Shown piece after piece: positions 17,656 through 26,140 of a stretch of 64,000 nt of DNA. Source of the stretch: Bacillota bacterium (GTDB taxonomy: Bacteria; Bacillota; TC1); assembly GCA_024635925.1 (NCBI GenBank), contig JAGXHY010000033.1:79791-143790 (forward strand), read 5' to 3'. The stretch's first letter is position 1. Every line of letters starts with the position of its first letter. Made by a program: the position numbers and the translations under genes. The notes beneath the pieces were generated by a model. That model was not told the origin of the DNA, searched no databases, and saw nothing but the letters and a program-made list of their open reading frames with translations.

Positions 17656-18645
17656 ATGATGAAAAAAATTAAATATCTTATAATTACTTTAATATTAAGT
17701 TTCTTTTTAGTTGCATGCTCAAATGCTTCTGAAGAAACTACAAAAGATTTAAAAGTGGGTTTATTACTTACTGGACCTACAACTGATGGAGGATGGAATC
17801 AATCAGCTTATGAGGGATTAGTTCAAATAGAGAATGAACTAGGAGCAGAAGTAAGCTTTGCGGAAAGCGTTCAAGCTACAGACTATGAAAAAACAATGAG
17901 AGATTATGCCAAAGATGGCTATGATGTTATTATTGGACATGGTTTCCAGTTTGTTTCTGCAGGAGAAGTTGTTGCTGAAGAGTATCCTGATACATTTTTT
18001 ATTATTACAAGCGCAACAGTAACAAATAATAAAAACTTAGGATCAATAAATAATGCCTATACAGAAACAGGATTTTTGCAAGGAGCTTTTGCAGCCTTGA
18101 TGACAAAAACAAATGTTGTAGCTGGCATTGGTGGAATGGAAATACCACCAATTGTAAATGATCTAGCTGGCTTTGTGGCTGGTGCTAAGTATATCAATCC
18201 AAATGTAAAAGCATTAACAGCTGTAACAGGAAGTTTTGATGATGCCAACAAAGCACAAGAACAAGCTAAAGCTTTTATAGCTCAAGGTGCAGATGTCTTA
18301 ATGGCAGATGCTAACCAAGCAGGTAGAGGAGTATTCGTAGCAGCTGAAGACAAAGGTCTATGGGCTATTGCTTCAATCTCAGCTGAGTATGATGTATATG
18401 ATAAAGGATTAATTGCTTGTGGAACTGCTGACATGGCTAAATCAATATTTTTAGCAGCTAAAGAAGTTCAAGATGGAACTTATCAAGCAGCATACAAACA
18501 AAATGGTATTGCTGAAGGCATAGTTGATTTAACATTTAGCCCTACTTTAAAATCAGAAATACCCGCTGATGTTATTGAAAAGATTGACCAAATAAAAAAA
18601 GATATAGTTGATGGAACAATCGAAGTAGACAAACTTATTAATTAA
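17656..18645 (+). CDS. BMP/PnrA-family substrate-binding lipoprotein, copy 1
   Basis: A 329-residue extracytoplasmic binding protein of the BMP (PnrA/TmpC, purine nucleoside) family. The signal peptide ends in a lipobox with Cys21 (LVAC), so it should be membrane-anchored. The family opening GGWNQSAYEG and the KTNVVAGIGGMEIPP segment are present. In known systems such proteins feed an ABC importer for nucleosides, yet no ATPase or permease gene lies in the window. Position directly after the molybdenum enzymes supports a purine or purine-nucleoside ligand. Start chosen at ATGATG after GGGG. Confidence 0.85.
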   Translation: MMKKIKYLIITLILSFFLVACSNASEETTKDLKVGLLLTGPTTDGGWNQSAYEGLVQIENELGAEVSFAESVQATDYEKTMRDYAKDGYDVIIGHGFQFVSAGEVVAEEYPDTFFIITSATVTNNKNLGSINNAYTETGFLQGAFAALMTKTNVVAGIGGMEIPPIVNDLAGFVAGAKYINPNVKALTAVTGSFDDANKAQEQAKAFIAQGADVLMADANQAGRGVFVAAEDKGLWAIASISAEYDVYDKGLIACGTADMAKSIFLAAKEVQDGTYQAAYKQNGIAEGIVDLTFSPTLKSEIPADVIEKIDQIKKDIVDGTIEVDKLIN

Positions 18646-18737
18646 ATTTTATGTTACTCTTTACTTTAATTAAGGGTAGATAACCACAAATAGCATGTGA
18701 TCTCAATATAATTAAGTGACTTTAAAATGCAGTTTAA

Positions 18738-18766
18738 ACTTAGGAGTTGCTTGGCAGCTCCTAAGT
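18738..18766. repeat. Strong hairpin between BMP copies 1 and 2
   Basis: ACTTAGGAG pairs with CTCCTAAGT, and the stem can extend inward with TTGC opposite GCAG to a 3-base loop. It is not followed by a T-run, so it looks more like a processing or mRNA-stability hairpin than a terminator. Confidence 0.55.
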
Positions 18767-18819
18767 AAATAAAAAGGATTATCTTCTTTTTTCTTAAATG
18801 AAAAAAGTTTATATTAAAT

Positions 18820-18835
18820 CCTATAGAAATATAGG
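18820..18835. promoter_or_regulatory. CCTATA-TATAGG inverted repeat in leader of BMP copy 2
   Basis: CCTATA, four bases, TATAGG. Similar repeats, with the same CCTA...TAGG ends, occur before BMP copy 3 (19943-19960) and copy 4 (62878-62902). A TATATT (18810-18815) lies just upstream and could be a -10 box, placing the repeat near the transcription start as an operator would be. An ATTAATTAAA string follows, as in copy 3. Confidence 0.55.
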
Positions 18836-18873
18836 TAAAAGATATTAATTAAAATTTTTTTAGGAGGAGGATT

Positions 18874-19866
18874 ATGATGAAAAAAGGATTATTATTAGTT
18901 ATAGTTATTTTTGCAGCTTTTGTATCATTTGGTTGTGAAGATGCTGCTGAAAAAAAAGAAAATATAAAAGTAGCTTTAGCAATAACTGGTTCTAAAACTG
19001 ATGGTGGTTGGAACCAAACAGCATATGAAGGTTTAGTGCAAATGGAAGAAAAATTAAATGCTAAAGTGACCTATAGTGAAAATGTTAACGCTAGTAACTA
19101 TGAAAGAGTTCTAAGGGACTATGCTAAAGCTGGCAATGATGTTGTTATTGGACACGGCTATGAATTCTCTGATGCAGCTATGGCTGTAGGAGTAGAATAT
19201 CCAGATACTTACTTTATTGTTACTAGTACAACTGTAACTAATGAGAAAAATGTAGGTTCATTAAACAACAACTATTTACAAGCTGGATTTTTACAAGGAG
19301 CATTTGCTGCTTTAATGACAAAAACTAATGTTGTAGCTGGTGTTGGCGGAATGGAAATTCCACCTATCGTTAATGACATTAAAGGTTTTATTGCAGGAGC
19401 TAAATATATCAATCCAAACATAAAAGTATTAACAGCTTCTACAGGAAGTTTTGATGATGCCAATAAAGCTAAAGAACAAGCTATTGCATTTATTAATCAA
19501 GGTGCTGACATAGTTATGGTTGACGCTGACCACGCAGGTAGAGGTGTTTATGTTGCTGCTGAGGAAAAAGGTGTTTGGGCTATTGGTTCAATTGCTGCTG
19601 AGTATGAGGCTTATTCTAAAAGCTTAATTGCTTGTGCAACTGCTGATATGGCTACTGCTTTATTCCAAACTATTGAACAAATTAACAATGGAACATATAC
19701 TGCTGAGTTTAAATTAATGGGAGTTAAACAAGGAATTGTTGACTTTACATTTAGTCCAGTATTAGATTCACAAATTCCAAGTGATGTTAAAGATAAAATT
19801 GCTGAATTAAAAGAAATGTTAGCATCAAATGAAATTGATATGACAAAATTAGTTCTAGAACAATAA
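18874..19866 (+). CDS. BMP/PnrA-family substrate-binding lipoprotein, copy 2
   Basis: A 330-residue paralogue of the upstream lipoprotein, with lipobox Cys21 (SFGC) and GGWNQTAYEG. The GVGGMEIPPIVND and STGSFDDANKAKEQA stretches are almost identical to copy 1, indicating tandem duplication. The AGGAGGAGG ribosome site is stronger than that of copy 1. The first codons match copy 3 exactly (MMKKGLLLV), and its leader shares the inverted repeat with copies 3 and 4. Individual promoters for the copies are therefore likely. Confidence 0.85.
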   Translation: MMKKGLLLVIVIFAAFVSFGCEDAAEKKENIKVALAITGSKTDGGWNQTAYEGLVQMEEKLNAKVTYSENVNASNYERVLRDYAKAGNDVVIGHGYEFSDAAMAVGVEYPDTYFIVTSTTVTNEKNVGSLNNNYLQAGFLQGAFAALMTKTNVVAGVGGMEIPPIVNDIKGFIAGAKYINPNIKVLTASTGSFDDANKAKEQAIAFINQGADIVMVDADHAGRGVYVAAEEKGVWAIGSIAAEYEAYSKSLIACATADMATALFQTIEQINNGTYTAEFKLMGVKQGIVDFTFSPVLDSQIPSDVKDKIAELKEMLASNEIDMTKLVLEQ

Positions 19867-19907
19867 TTTGCCACAAGATTTTACTTAAAAACTATGTATA
19901 TTTACTC

Positions 19908-19930
19908 ACTTGTTAAAAGATATAACAAGT
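19908..19930. repeat. Hairpin between BMP copies 2 and 3
   Basis: ACTTGTTA and TAACAAGT form an 8-base stem with a 7-base loop, 42 bases after the stop of copy 2. No T-run follows. It may stabilise or process the message, or mark a binding site. Confidence 0.45.
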
Positions 19931-19942
19931 AGTTTATAGAAA

Positions 19943-19960
19943 ACCTATATTAATATAGGT
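19943..19960. promoter_or_regulatory. Perfect 18-base palindrome in leader of BMP copy 3
   Basis: ACCTATATTAATATAGGT is its own reverse complement. It is the most symmetric member of the CCTA...TAGG set. A TTTATA-like box precedes it by a few bases and an ATTAATTAA string follows, as in copy 2. A perfect palindrome without a loop favours a protein-binding operator over an RNA hairpin. Confidence 0.6.
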
Positions 19961-20010
19961 GATGACATTAATTAAATCAACCAAACCAATTAATAATTAG
20001 GAGGATAATT

Positions 20011-21003
20011 ATGATGAAAAAAGGATTATTATTAGTCTTGACAATTTTTGCAGCCATTGCTTTAGTTGGATGTGGGGAAACTGCTGAAAACAAAGACACT
20101 TTTAAAGTTGCCTTAGCTCTTCCAGGTTCAAAAACTGATGGCGGTTGGAGCCAAACAGCTTATAATGGAATACTACAAATAGAAGAAAAACTTGATGCTG
20201 AAATTTCTGTAAATGAGAATACATTGCCAGCTGATTATGAAAAAATTCTAAGAAGTTATGCGAAGAATGGTAATGATGTTGTAATCGGACATGGTTTTGA
20301 ATTTGGAGATCCTGCATTAGCTGTAGCCGAAGAGTTTCCAGATGTTATTTTCATAGTTACTAGTACAAATGTAACAAATGAAACAAACGTTGGTTCAATC
20401 AATAACAACTATTTACAAGCTGGATTCCTACAAGGAGCATTTGCAGCATTAATGACAGAATCAAATATTGTTGCTAACGTAGGCGGATTAAATATTCCAC
20501 CAATCGTTAATAATGCCCAAGGATTTGAAGCAGGTGCTAAATACATCAACCCTAACATTCAAGTTCTTTCAACTATTACTGGAAGCGGAGATGATGTAAA
20601 TAAAGCTAAAGAGCAAGCTTTGACATTTATCAGCCAAGGAGCAGATATAGTTATGGCTAATGCTAATGCTGCAGGTAGAGGAGTTTACGTAGCAGCAGCT
20701 GAAAAAGGAGTATGGGCAATTGCATCAATCGCAGCAGAATTTGATACTTATGATAAATCATTAATAGCTGTTTCTAAAGCGGATATGTCTACAGCCATTT
20801 TCCAAACTGTAGAAAAAATTGAAAATGGTAATTACAAAGCAGGTTATGAGCTTATGGGAGTAAAACAAGGAATTGTTGGCTTTAATTATAGCCCGAATTT
20901 AGAATCAAATATTCCAGCTGATGTAAAAAGCAAAATGACCGAGCTTGAAGATAAACTTGGTTCTGGTAATATTGATGTAACTAAATTAATACCAGCACAA
21001 TAA
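20011..21003 (+). CDS. BMP/PnrA-family substrate-binding lipoprotein, copy 3
   Basis: A 330-residue third tandem paralogue with lipobox Cys21 (LVGC). It is the most diverged of the three: GGWSQTAYNG replaces GGWNQ, VGGLNIPP replaces VGGMEIPP, and the TGSGDDVNKAKEQA segment differs, all near regions expected to line the ligand pocket. It could therefore bind a different purine or nucleoside. The AGGAGG site is strong, and the leader carries the perfect palindrome described separately. The M20 peptidase gene follows after a 116-base gap with another hairpin. Confidence 0.84.
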   Translation: MMKKGLLLVLTIFAAIALVGCGETAENKDTFKVALALPGSKTDGGWSQTAYNGILQIEEKLDAEISVNENTLPADYEKILRSYAKNGNDVVIGHGFEFGDPALAVAEEFPDVIFIVTSTNVTNETNVGSINNNYLQAGFLQGAFAALMTESNIVANVGGLNIPPIVNNAQGFEAGAKYINPNIQVLSTITGSGDDVNKAKEQALTFISQGADIVMANANAAGRGVYVAAAEKGVWAIASIAAEFDTYDKSLIAVSKADMSTAIFQTVEKIENGNYKAGYELMGVKQGIVGFNYSPNLESNIPADVKSKMTELEDKLGSGNIDVTKLIPAQ

Positions 21004-21075
21004 AAAGAGTTTAAAGGTTATTTAATTAATGTCAAAAGAATTCAAAGCTAGATAAGTAACAAAAAAAATATAATG

Positions 21076-21098
21076 GGTGCGGGTTATAAATCCGCACC
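21076..21098. repeat. GC-rich hairpin in leader of the YgeY-like gene
   Basis: GGTGCGG pairs with CCGCACC around a 9-base loop, ending 21 bases before the ATG at 21120. It is unusually GC-rich for this genome. There is no T-run on the plus strand; on the minus strand it would be followed by an AT-rich run. A role in mRNA processing or translation control is possible. Confidence 0.5.
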
Positions 21099-21119
21099 AC
21101 ATTAAAGAAGAGGGATGAT

Positions 21120-22328
21120 ATGGGAAATTACGATCAAAATATTAAGAAAATGGACAAGTATTTAGAAGATAATAAAGATGAAATGATATCATTTTTACAA
21201 GAATTCATCAGAATTAAAAGTATTACGTATGAAGAAAAAGAAGCTGTAGAATTTTTAGTTAAAAAAATGAAAGAATATGGATATGATGAAGTTAGAATTG
21301 ACAAAGTAGGAAATGTTTTAGGGAGAGTTGGCAGTGGTCCTATAACTGTTATGTATGATGCTCATATTGATACAGTAGAATTAGGAGATGTTACTAAATG
21401 GGAACATCATCCATTATCAGCAGAACTAGTTGATGGCTATATTTGGGGAAGAGGAACCGTAGATGATAAAGGACCTCTTGCCGCAATAGTATGGGCAGGA
21501 AAATTATTAAAAGACTTAAATCTTCAAGAAAAAATTACTATGTGGGTATCTGGATCTTTATCCGAAGAGGATGTTGAAGGTTCTTGTGTAGACGAAATGA
21601 TGAAAGTTAATCCTGACATTAAACCAGATTATTTAGTAGTAGCTGAAGCAAGTGAAATGCAAGTGATGAAAGGCAATAAAGGAAGAGCTATGATGAAAAT
21701 AACTGTTCCTGGTGTTGCAGCTCATGCATGTGCTGGTCATACTGGCGACAATGCATTAATTAAGGCTTTACCAATTATAGCTGGTATAGATAAATTAACT
21801 GATCTAGGTGATGATCCATTCCTAGGTAAAGGTACAATTGAAGTGACAAATGTTATTTGTCATACACCATCAAATAACACTATTCCAGGAGAAGTAACTA
21901 TATATTGTGATAGAAGGATTTCTTGTGGAGAATCCAAAGAAGCTCTTCTAGCAGAAATACAACCTTTCTTAGATTTAGCACCTGGAAGTACAGCATCAAT
22001 TGATATGGAATATTTTAATACTTGGAATGGCTATCCAGTTGCTGCTGAAGACTTTTTTCCTTCATGGTTAATGGAAGAAGATTCTAAAGTTATTACAGCT
22101 GGTGTTGAAGCATTTGAAATGTGTTTCAAACAAAAATGTAATGTAGGGGTCTGGCCTTTTAGCACTAATGCAACTACATTATGTGGAAAACATGGGATAC
22201 CAACAGTTGGCTTTGGTCCATCTGTTGAAGACCTTTGTCATTCAGATAAAGAAAAAATAAGTGTGGTAGAATATGTTGATGCGGCTAAGTTTTATGCTTT
22301 GCTAGCATTAACCATTTCAAATAAATAA
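21120..22328 (+). CDS. ygeY: M20-family peptidase/deacylase, YgeY-like
   Basis: A 402-residue metal-dependent amidohydrolase of the M20 family, close to E. coli YgeY, a member of the purine-degradation cluster. Metal-binding residues are visible: His82 and Asp84 (DAHIDTVELGD), Asp115 (GRGTVDDKG) and the Glu pair at 149-150 (SLSEED). It likely cleaves an amide or ureido intermediate downstream of ring opening rather than peptides. It begins the ygeY-ygeW-deaminase run, with 23 bases to ygeW. The ribosome site is AGAGGG. Identification rests on strong similarity and context; the exact substrate is not visible. Confidence 0.88.
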   Translation: MGNYDQNIKKMDKYLEDNKDEMISFLQEFIRIKSITYEEKEAVEFLVKKMKEYGYDEVRIDKVGNVLGRVGSGPITVMYDAHIDTVELGDVTKWEHHPLSAELVDGYIWGRGTVDDKGPLAAIVWAGKLLKDLNLQEKITMWVSGSLSEEDVEGSCVDEMMKVNPDIKPDYLVVAEASEMQVMKGNKGRAMMKITVPGVAAHACAGHTGDNALIKALPIIAGIDKLTDLGDDPFLGKGTIEVTNVICHTPSNNTIPGEVTIYCDRRISCGESKEALLAEIQPFLDLAPGSTASIDMEYFNTWNGYPVAAEDFFPSWLMEEDSKVITAGVEAFEMCFKQKCNVGVWPFSTNATTLCGKHGIPTVGFGPSVEDLCHSDKEKISVVEYVDAAKFYALLALTISNK

Positions 22329-22351
22329 TAATATACTCAGGAGGTAAAAAA

Positions 22352-23353
22352 ATGAAATCACAATTAAGAGGAAAACATCTGCTTTCAACAGCAGACTGGT
22401 CAAATGAAGAAATTGAAACTTTATTATTGACTGCAGAAAGATTAAAATTAGACAATACCCTAGGTACATATCATGATCATATTTGTAGAGCTCAATCATT
22501 ATTCATGCTTTTCTTTGAAGAGTCAACTCGTACAAGAAACGCTTTCGAATGTGGTATTTCACAATTAGGAGGTCATGGTAATTATCTAACTCCTAAATCA
22601 ACACAAGTAGACCATGGTGAAACACCAAAAGATACAATTGAAGTACTAGCAAGAATGGGTCATGGTATTGGAATTAGAAATACCCTAGTTGATGGTAACA
22701 AATGGATGCAATCTCTTGCTAAATATAGCAAAATTCCTGTTTACAATATGCAATGTGATATTTGGCATCCAACACAAGCTCTTGCTGACTTAATGACAAT
22801 AAGAGAAAAATTCGGAAGAGACTTAAGAGGGAAAAAATTCGTTATTTCTTGGACTTCAGCTGGTAACTACATGCGTCCACTTTCAATGGCAAATAATCTA
22901 GTAGAATTAATGACTAGAACTGGTATGGATGTTACTTTAGCCCACCCACCAAAATTTGATCTTCTACCAGTTGCTCTTGAAGCTGCTAAGAAAAATGCAG
23001 AAATGAGTGGTTCTAAATTTGAAATTGTAAATAACATGGATGAAGCTTGTAAAGATGCTGATGTAATTTATGCTAAAGGCTGGGGTCCAATCATGACAGT
23101 TGGTGACGACGAAGTTGCTGGTGTTAAAATGATTGAAGAAAATCCAGGTTGGTTAGTAGATAGCAGAAGAATGGCCCTTGGTAAACCAGGTGCAATTTAC
23201 ATGCATTGTATGCCTGCTGACAGAGACATAGAAGTAACAAGTGAAGTTATGGATGGACCACAGTCTGCACTTTTTGATGAAGCTGAAAACAGAATGCACA
23301 CTATTAAAGCTTTAATGGCCTTAACAATGGGTAATATAAGCGGTAAAAATTAG
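22352..23353 (+). CDS. ygeW: Knotted carbamoyltransferase, YgeW-like
   Basis: A 333-residue aspartate/ornithine-carbamoyltransferase family protein. The carbamoyl-phosphate motif Ser58-Thr-Arg-Thr-Arg62 and the HCMPADRD motif (His285) are intact. The GNYLTPKSTQVDHGETPKDT insert marks the YgeW branch. E. coli YgeW is longer at the N-terminus. With carbamate kinase at the end of the island it could run in reverse, phosphorolysing a carbamoylated intermediate to carbamoyl phosphate, from which ATP is made. The true acceptor is unknown. A strong AGGAGG site precedes the start. Confidence 0.9.
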   Translation: MKSQLRGKHLLSTADWSNEEIETLLLTAERLKLDNTLGTYHDHICRAQSLFMLFFEESTRTRNAFECGISQLGGHGNYLTPKSTQVDHGETPKDTIEVLARMGHGIGIRNTLVDGNKWMQSLAKYSKIPVYNMQCDIWHPTQALADLMTIREKFGRDLRGKKFVISWTSAGNYMRPLSMANNLVELMTRTGMDVTLAHPPKFDLLPVALEAAKKNAEMSGSKFEIVNNMDEACKDADVIYAKGWGPIMTVGDDEVAGVKMIEENPGWLVDSRRMALGKPGAIYMHCMPADRDIEVTSEVMDGPQSALFDEAENRMHTIKALMALTMGNISGKN

Positions 23354-23368
23354 TTCTAGGAGATAAAA

Positions 23369-24769
23369 ATGAATACCCTAATTAAAAATACATGTATAGT
23401 AACGATGAATGAAGAAAGAGACATTTTTTATAATTACGCTTTGTATATAGAAGATGAAAAGATTTATGCCATCGGACCTACAAAAGAAATAGAAGAGAAG
23501 TATGTTGATAAAGCTAGGGTAATTGATGGAACTGGTAAAATCGTTTTTCCAGGTTTAATTAATACACATAATCATCTTTTCCAAGTCCTTTTAAAGGGCT
23601 TGGGGGATGATATGGTCTTAAAAGACTGGCTAGAGTTTATGACATTCCCTAGTACTCCATTTCTAACTGAAGAAAACTGCTATTTTGCAGCTTTAAACGG
23701 CTTAATGGAAGGAATACATAGTGGAGTTACAACTACATTCGATTATATGTATCCTCATGCAACTGGATATAAAAATACTGATGAAGGTATTATCAAAGCC
23801 ATGCAAAAGCTTGGTGTTAGAGGCTTTTTAGGTAGAGGATGGGTTGATGCTGGTGTAGAAGTTGGTGTTTTTCCTGCTATGATAGAGAAAATTGATGATA
23901 TTGAAAAAGCTATAAGAGATTTACATGGTAAATATCATAATATTGAAAATGGCAGAATAAAAATAGCGCTTGCTCCTGCTGCAGTATGGTCAAATTCAGG
24001 TGAAAGTTTAAAACTATTAAAGAAATTAAGTGATGAATTAGGTCTATTAGTTTCTTTACACGTTTCAGAAACACCATTTGATAGGGAAGAAGTTTATAAT
24101 CTGCATAAGAAAGATGAAATCGATTTACTTATTGATCTTGGACTTCTAAATGAAAAGTTAATTATGGTTCACTGTGTTTATTTAACTGACGATGATATTA
24201 GTAAAATTAAGAAATACGGAGCTACAGTTTCACATAATCCTGTAAGTAATATGTATCTATCTTCAGGAGTAGCACCTATTCCTAAACTTAACAAAGAAGG
24301 AATAAGTGTTGGTTTGGGGCTTGATGGAGCGGCTAGTAATAATAGCAATGATATGATTGAATTGCTTAAAATGACAGCATTGTTACAAAAAGTTCACCAT
24401 AAAAACCCAACAATTATGACGGCAGACAAAGTTTTAGAAATGGCAACTATCGAAGGTGCTAAAGCCTTAATGCTTGATAAAGAAATAGGATCTTTAGAGA
24501 ACGGTAAAAAAGCTGATTTATTTATATTCAATCCTAAAAAAGATTTAAAGGCTATTCCAATGCATAATCCTGTATCAACTTTAATTTATAGCAGTGGCAA
24601 CAAAAATGTTGAAACTGTTATAGTCGATGGAGATATAATAATGGAAGATGGTGTTATAACTAAAATTGCTGAAGATTTTGTAGCAGATAATTGTCAAAGA
24701 TTAGCTGATGAACTATCAATTAAAGCTGGAACAGATAAACTTAAAAAACGACCTTGGAAAAGAGTATAA
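23369..24769 (+). CDS. Amidohydrolase/deaminase, SsnA or 8-oxoguanine-deaminase-like
   Basis: A 466-residue amidohydrolase of the atrazine-chlorohydrolase/guanine-deaminase branch. All catalytic residues are present: His67 and His69 (NTHNH), His232 and Glu235 (LHVSE), His269 (VHCV) and Asp320 (GLDG). This contrasts with the SsnA-like paralogue at 5128, which lacks the strand-6 His. It probably deaminates an oxidised purine or related ring such as guanine or 8-oxoguanine. It follows ygeW by 15 bases, with an AGGAG site. A terminator closes the run after it. Confidence 0.85.
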   Translation: MNTLIKNTCIVTMNEERDIFYNYALYIEDEKIYAIGPTKEIEEKYVDKARVIDGTGKIVFPGLINTHNHLFQVLLKGLGDDMVLKDWLEFMTFPSTPFLTEENCYFAALNGLMEGIHSGVTTTFDYMYPHATGYKNTDEGIIKAMQKLGVRGFLGRGWVDAGVEVGVFPAMIEKIDDIEKAIRDLHGKYHNIENGRIKIALAPAAVWSNSGESLKLLKKLSDELGLLVSLHVSETPFDREEVYNLHKKDEIDLLIDLGLLNEKLIMVHCVYLTDDDISKIKKYGATVSHNPVSNMYLSSGVAPIPKLNKEGISVGLGLDGAASNNSNDMIELLKMTALLQKVHHKNPTIMTADKVLEMATIEGAKALMLDKEIGSLENGKKADLFIFNPKKDLKAIPMHNPVSTLIYSSGNKNVETVIVDGDIIMEDGVITKIAEDFVADNCQRLADELSIKAGTDKLKKRPWKRV

Positions 24770-24785
24770 GTTTCTAAGTATTTTT

Positions 24786-24820
24786 AGAAAGAAGTGCAAT
24801 TGTACTTCTTTCTTTTTTTT
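24786..24820 (+). terminator. Rho-independent terminator after the ygeY-ygeW-deaminase run
   Basis: AGAAAGAAGT pairs with ACTTCTTTCT, followed by eight Ts. It splits the island into two transcription units here. Confidence 0.9.
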
Positions 24821-24846
24821 GTCTTAATTAGTAAGCTGACTTATGG

Positions 24847-24852
24847 TATAAT
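24847..24852 (+). promoter_or_regulatory. Possible -10 box upstream of the threonine-synthase-like gene
   Basis: A perfect TATAAT lies 34 bases before the ATG and just after a terminator, where a promoter is expected. No convincing -35 hexamer is visible at the usual spacing. Confidence 0.45.
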
Positions 24853-24885
24853 TATCAAGTACAATAATTTAAAGGAGTGAACTAA

Positions 24886-26130
24886 ATGAAAAACGTAAAA
24901 TATTTAGAATGTGTTAATTGCGGAGCTCAATATAAACCGGAAAAGGGTAGATATACTTGTGATAAGTGTGGACCTTCACTAGGTATACTTGATGTTATCT
25001 ATGATTATGATTATATTAAATCTAAAATATCAAAAGAATCACTTGCTAATAACAAAGATTGTAGCATGTGGAGATATGAACCATTTATGGCTGTTGAAGA
25101 AAATGGACCAAGAGCCAAGTTAAGAGCAGGTTGGTCACCACTATATAAAGCAGATGCACTTGCAAAAGAAATTGGGTTAGATACTCTATATGTAAAAGAT
25201 GATGGTATAAATCCTACATCTTCACTAAAAGATAGAGCATCATCAATAGCAGTTGCTAAAGCACTAGAAGAAAAAGCAGAAGTTATTTGTTGTTCATCAA
25301 CAGGTAATGCGGCATCATCCACGGCTGGTGCTGCTGCAAGCGTTGGTATGAAATCTGTGATATTTGTACCAGGTAGAGCACCTCAAGGTAAAATTGCTCA
25401 ATTAAAAATATTTGGAGCTAATGTTATGAGTGTACAAGGTTCTTATGAAGAAACATTTAAATTATCAGCTGAAGCTATTGAAAAGTATGGCTGGTATAAT
25501 AGAAATGCAGCTATAAATCCATATTGTGTTGAAGGTAAAAAAACTGTGACAATTGAAACTTGTGAACAAATGAATTGGGAAGTGCCTGATTGGATTGTAT
25601 TTTCAGTTGGAGATGGTTGTACAATAGCTGGTGCATATAAAGGTTATACAGATTTATATAAAGCCGGATTTATTGATAAACTTCCTAGAGTTGCTGGTAT
25701 ACAAGCAGAAGGTTGTGCACCTTTAGCACATGCATGGGAAGAAAATAGAGCTTGGAAACCTGAAGAAGAAAATACAATTGCAGATAGTATTGCTGTTGGT
25801 GTACCTAGAAACGCTATTAAAGCGATTAGAGCTGTTGAAGCATCTAATGGAGTTTGGGAAACTGTAACTGATGAAGAAATATTAGATGCAATGAGATTTA
25901 TGGGTAAATATTCAGGAGTATTTGGTGAACCCGCTGGGGCTGCAGGAATGGCTGGACTAAGAAAATTAGTAACAAATGGTGTGATAAAAAAAGATGAATC
26001 AGTAGTTTGTGCTGTAACTGGAAACGGATTAAAAGATGTTGTCAATGCAATTAAAGCTGCTGGGGAACCAATTATGGTAGAACCAACTTCAGAAGGATTA
26101 GCCAAAGCATTAAAACAAATAGGTTATTAG
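24886..26130 (+). CDS. Threonine-synthase-like PLP enzyme
   Basis: A 414-residue fold-type II PLP enzyme most like threonine synthase, with an N-terminal zinc-ribbon motif (Cys9, Cys12, Cys25, Cys28) and the PLP lysine Lys115 (SSLKDRASS). The CSSTGNAASSTA and CAVTGNGLKD motifs are intact. No homoserine dehydrogenase or kinase gene is nearby. In related purine clusters the equivalent slot holds YgeX, a diaminopropionate ammonia-lyase, also a fold-type II PLP enzyme, so this protein may perform a comparable elimination. That reassignment is inference from context; ordinary threonine synthesis remains possible. It has its own likely promoter and an AAGGAG site. Confidence 0.75.
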   Translation: MKNVKYLECVNCGAQYKPEKGRYTCDKCGPSLGILDVIYDYDYIKSKISKESLANNKDCSMWRYEPFMAVEENGPRAKLRAGWSPLYKADALAKEIGLDTLYVKDDGINPTSSLKDRASSIAVAKALEEKAEVICCSSTGNAASSTAGAAASVGMKSVIFVPGRAPQGKIAQLKIFGANVMSVQGSYEETFKLSAEAIEKYGWYNRNAAINPYCVEGKKTVTIETCEQMNWEVPDWIVFSVGDGCTIAGAYKGYTDLYKAGFIDKLPRVAGIQAEGCAPLAHAWEENRAWKPEEENTIADSIAVGVPRNAIKAIRAVEASNGVWETVTDEEILDAMRFMGKYSGVFGEPAGAAGMAGLRKLVTNGVIKKDESVVCAVTGNGLKDVVNAIKAAGEPIMVEPTSEGLAKALKQIGY

Positions 26131-26140
26131 GAGGTATAAC

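Noticed and set aside
18738..18766. Terminator between BMP copies 1 and 2
   Set aside because: The hairpin is strong but no T-run follows on either strand.
18646..18873. Purine riboswitch before BMP copy 2
   Set aside because: The conserved purine-aptamer loops are absent.
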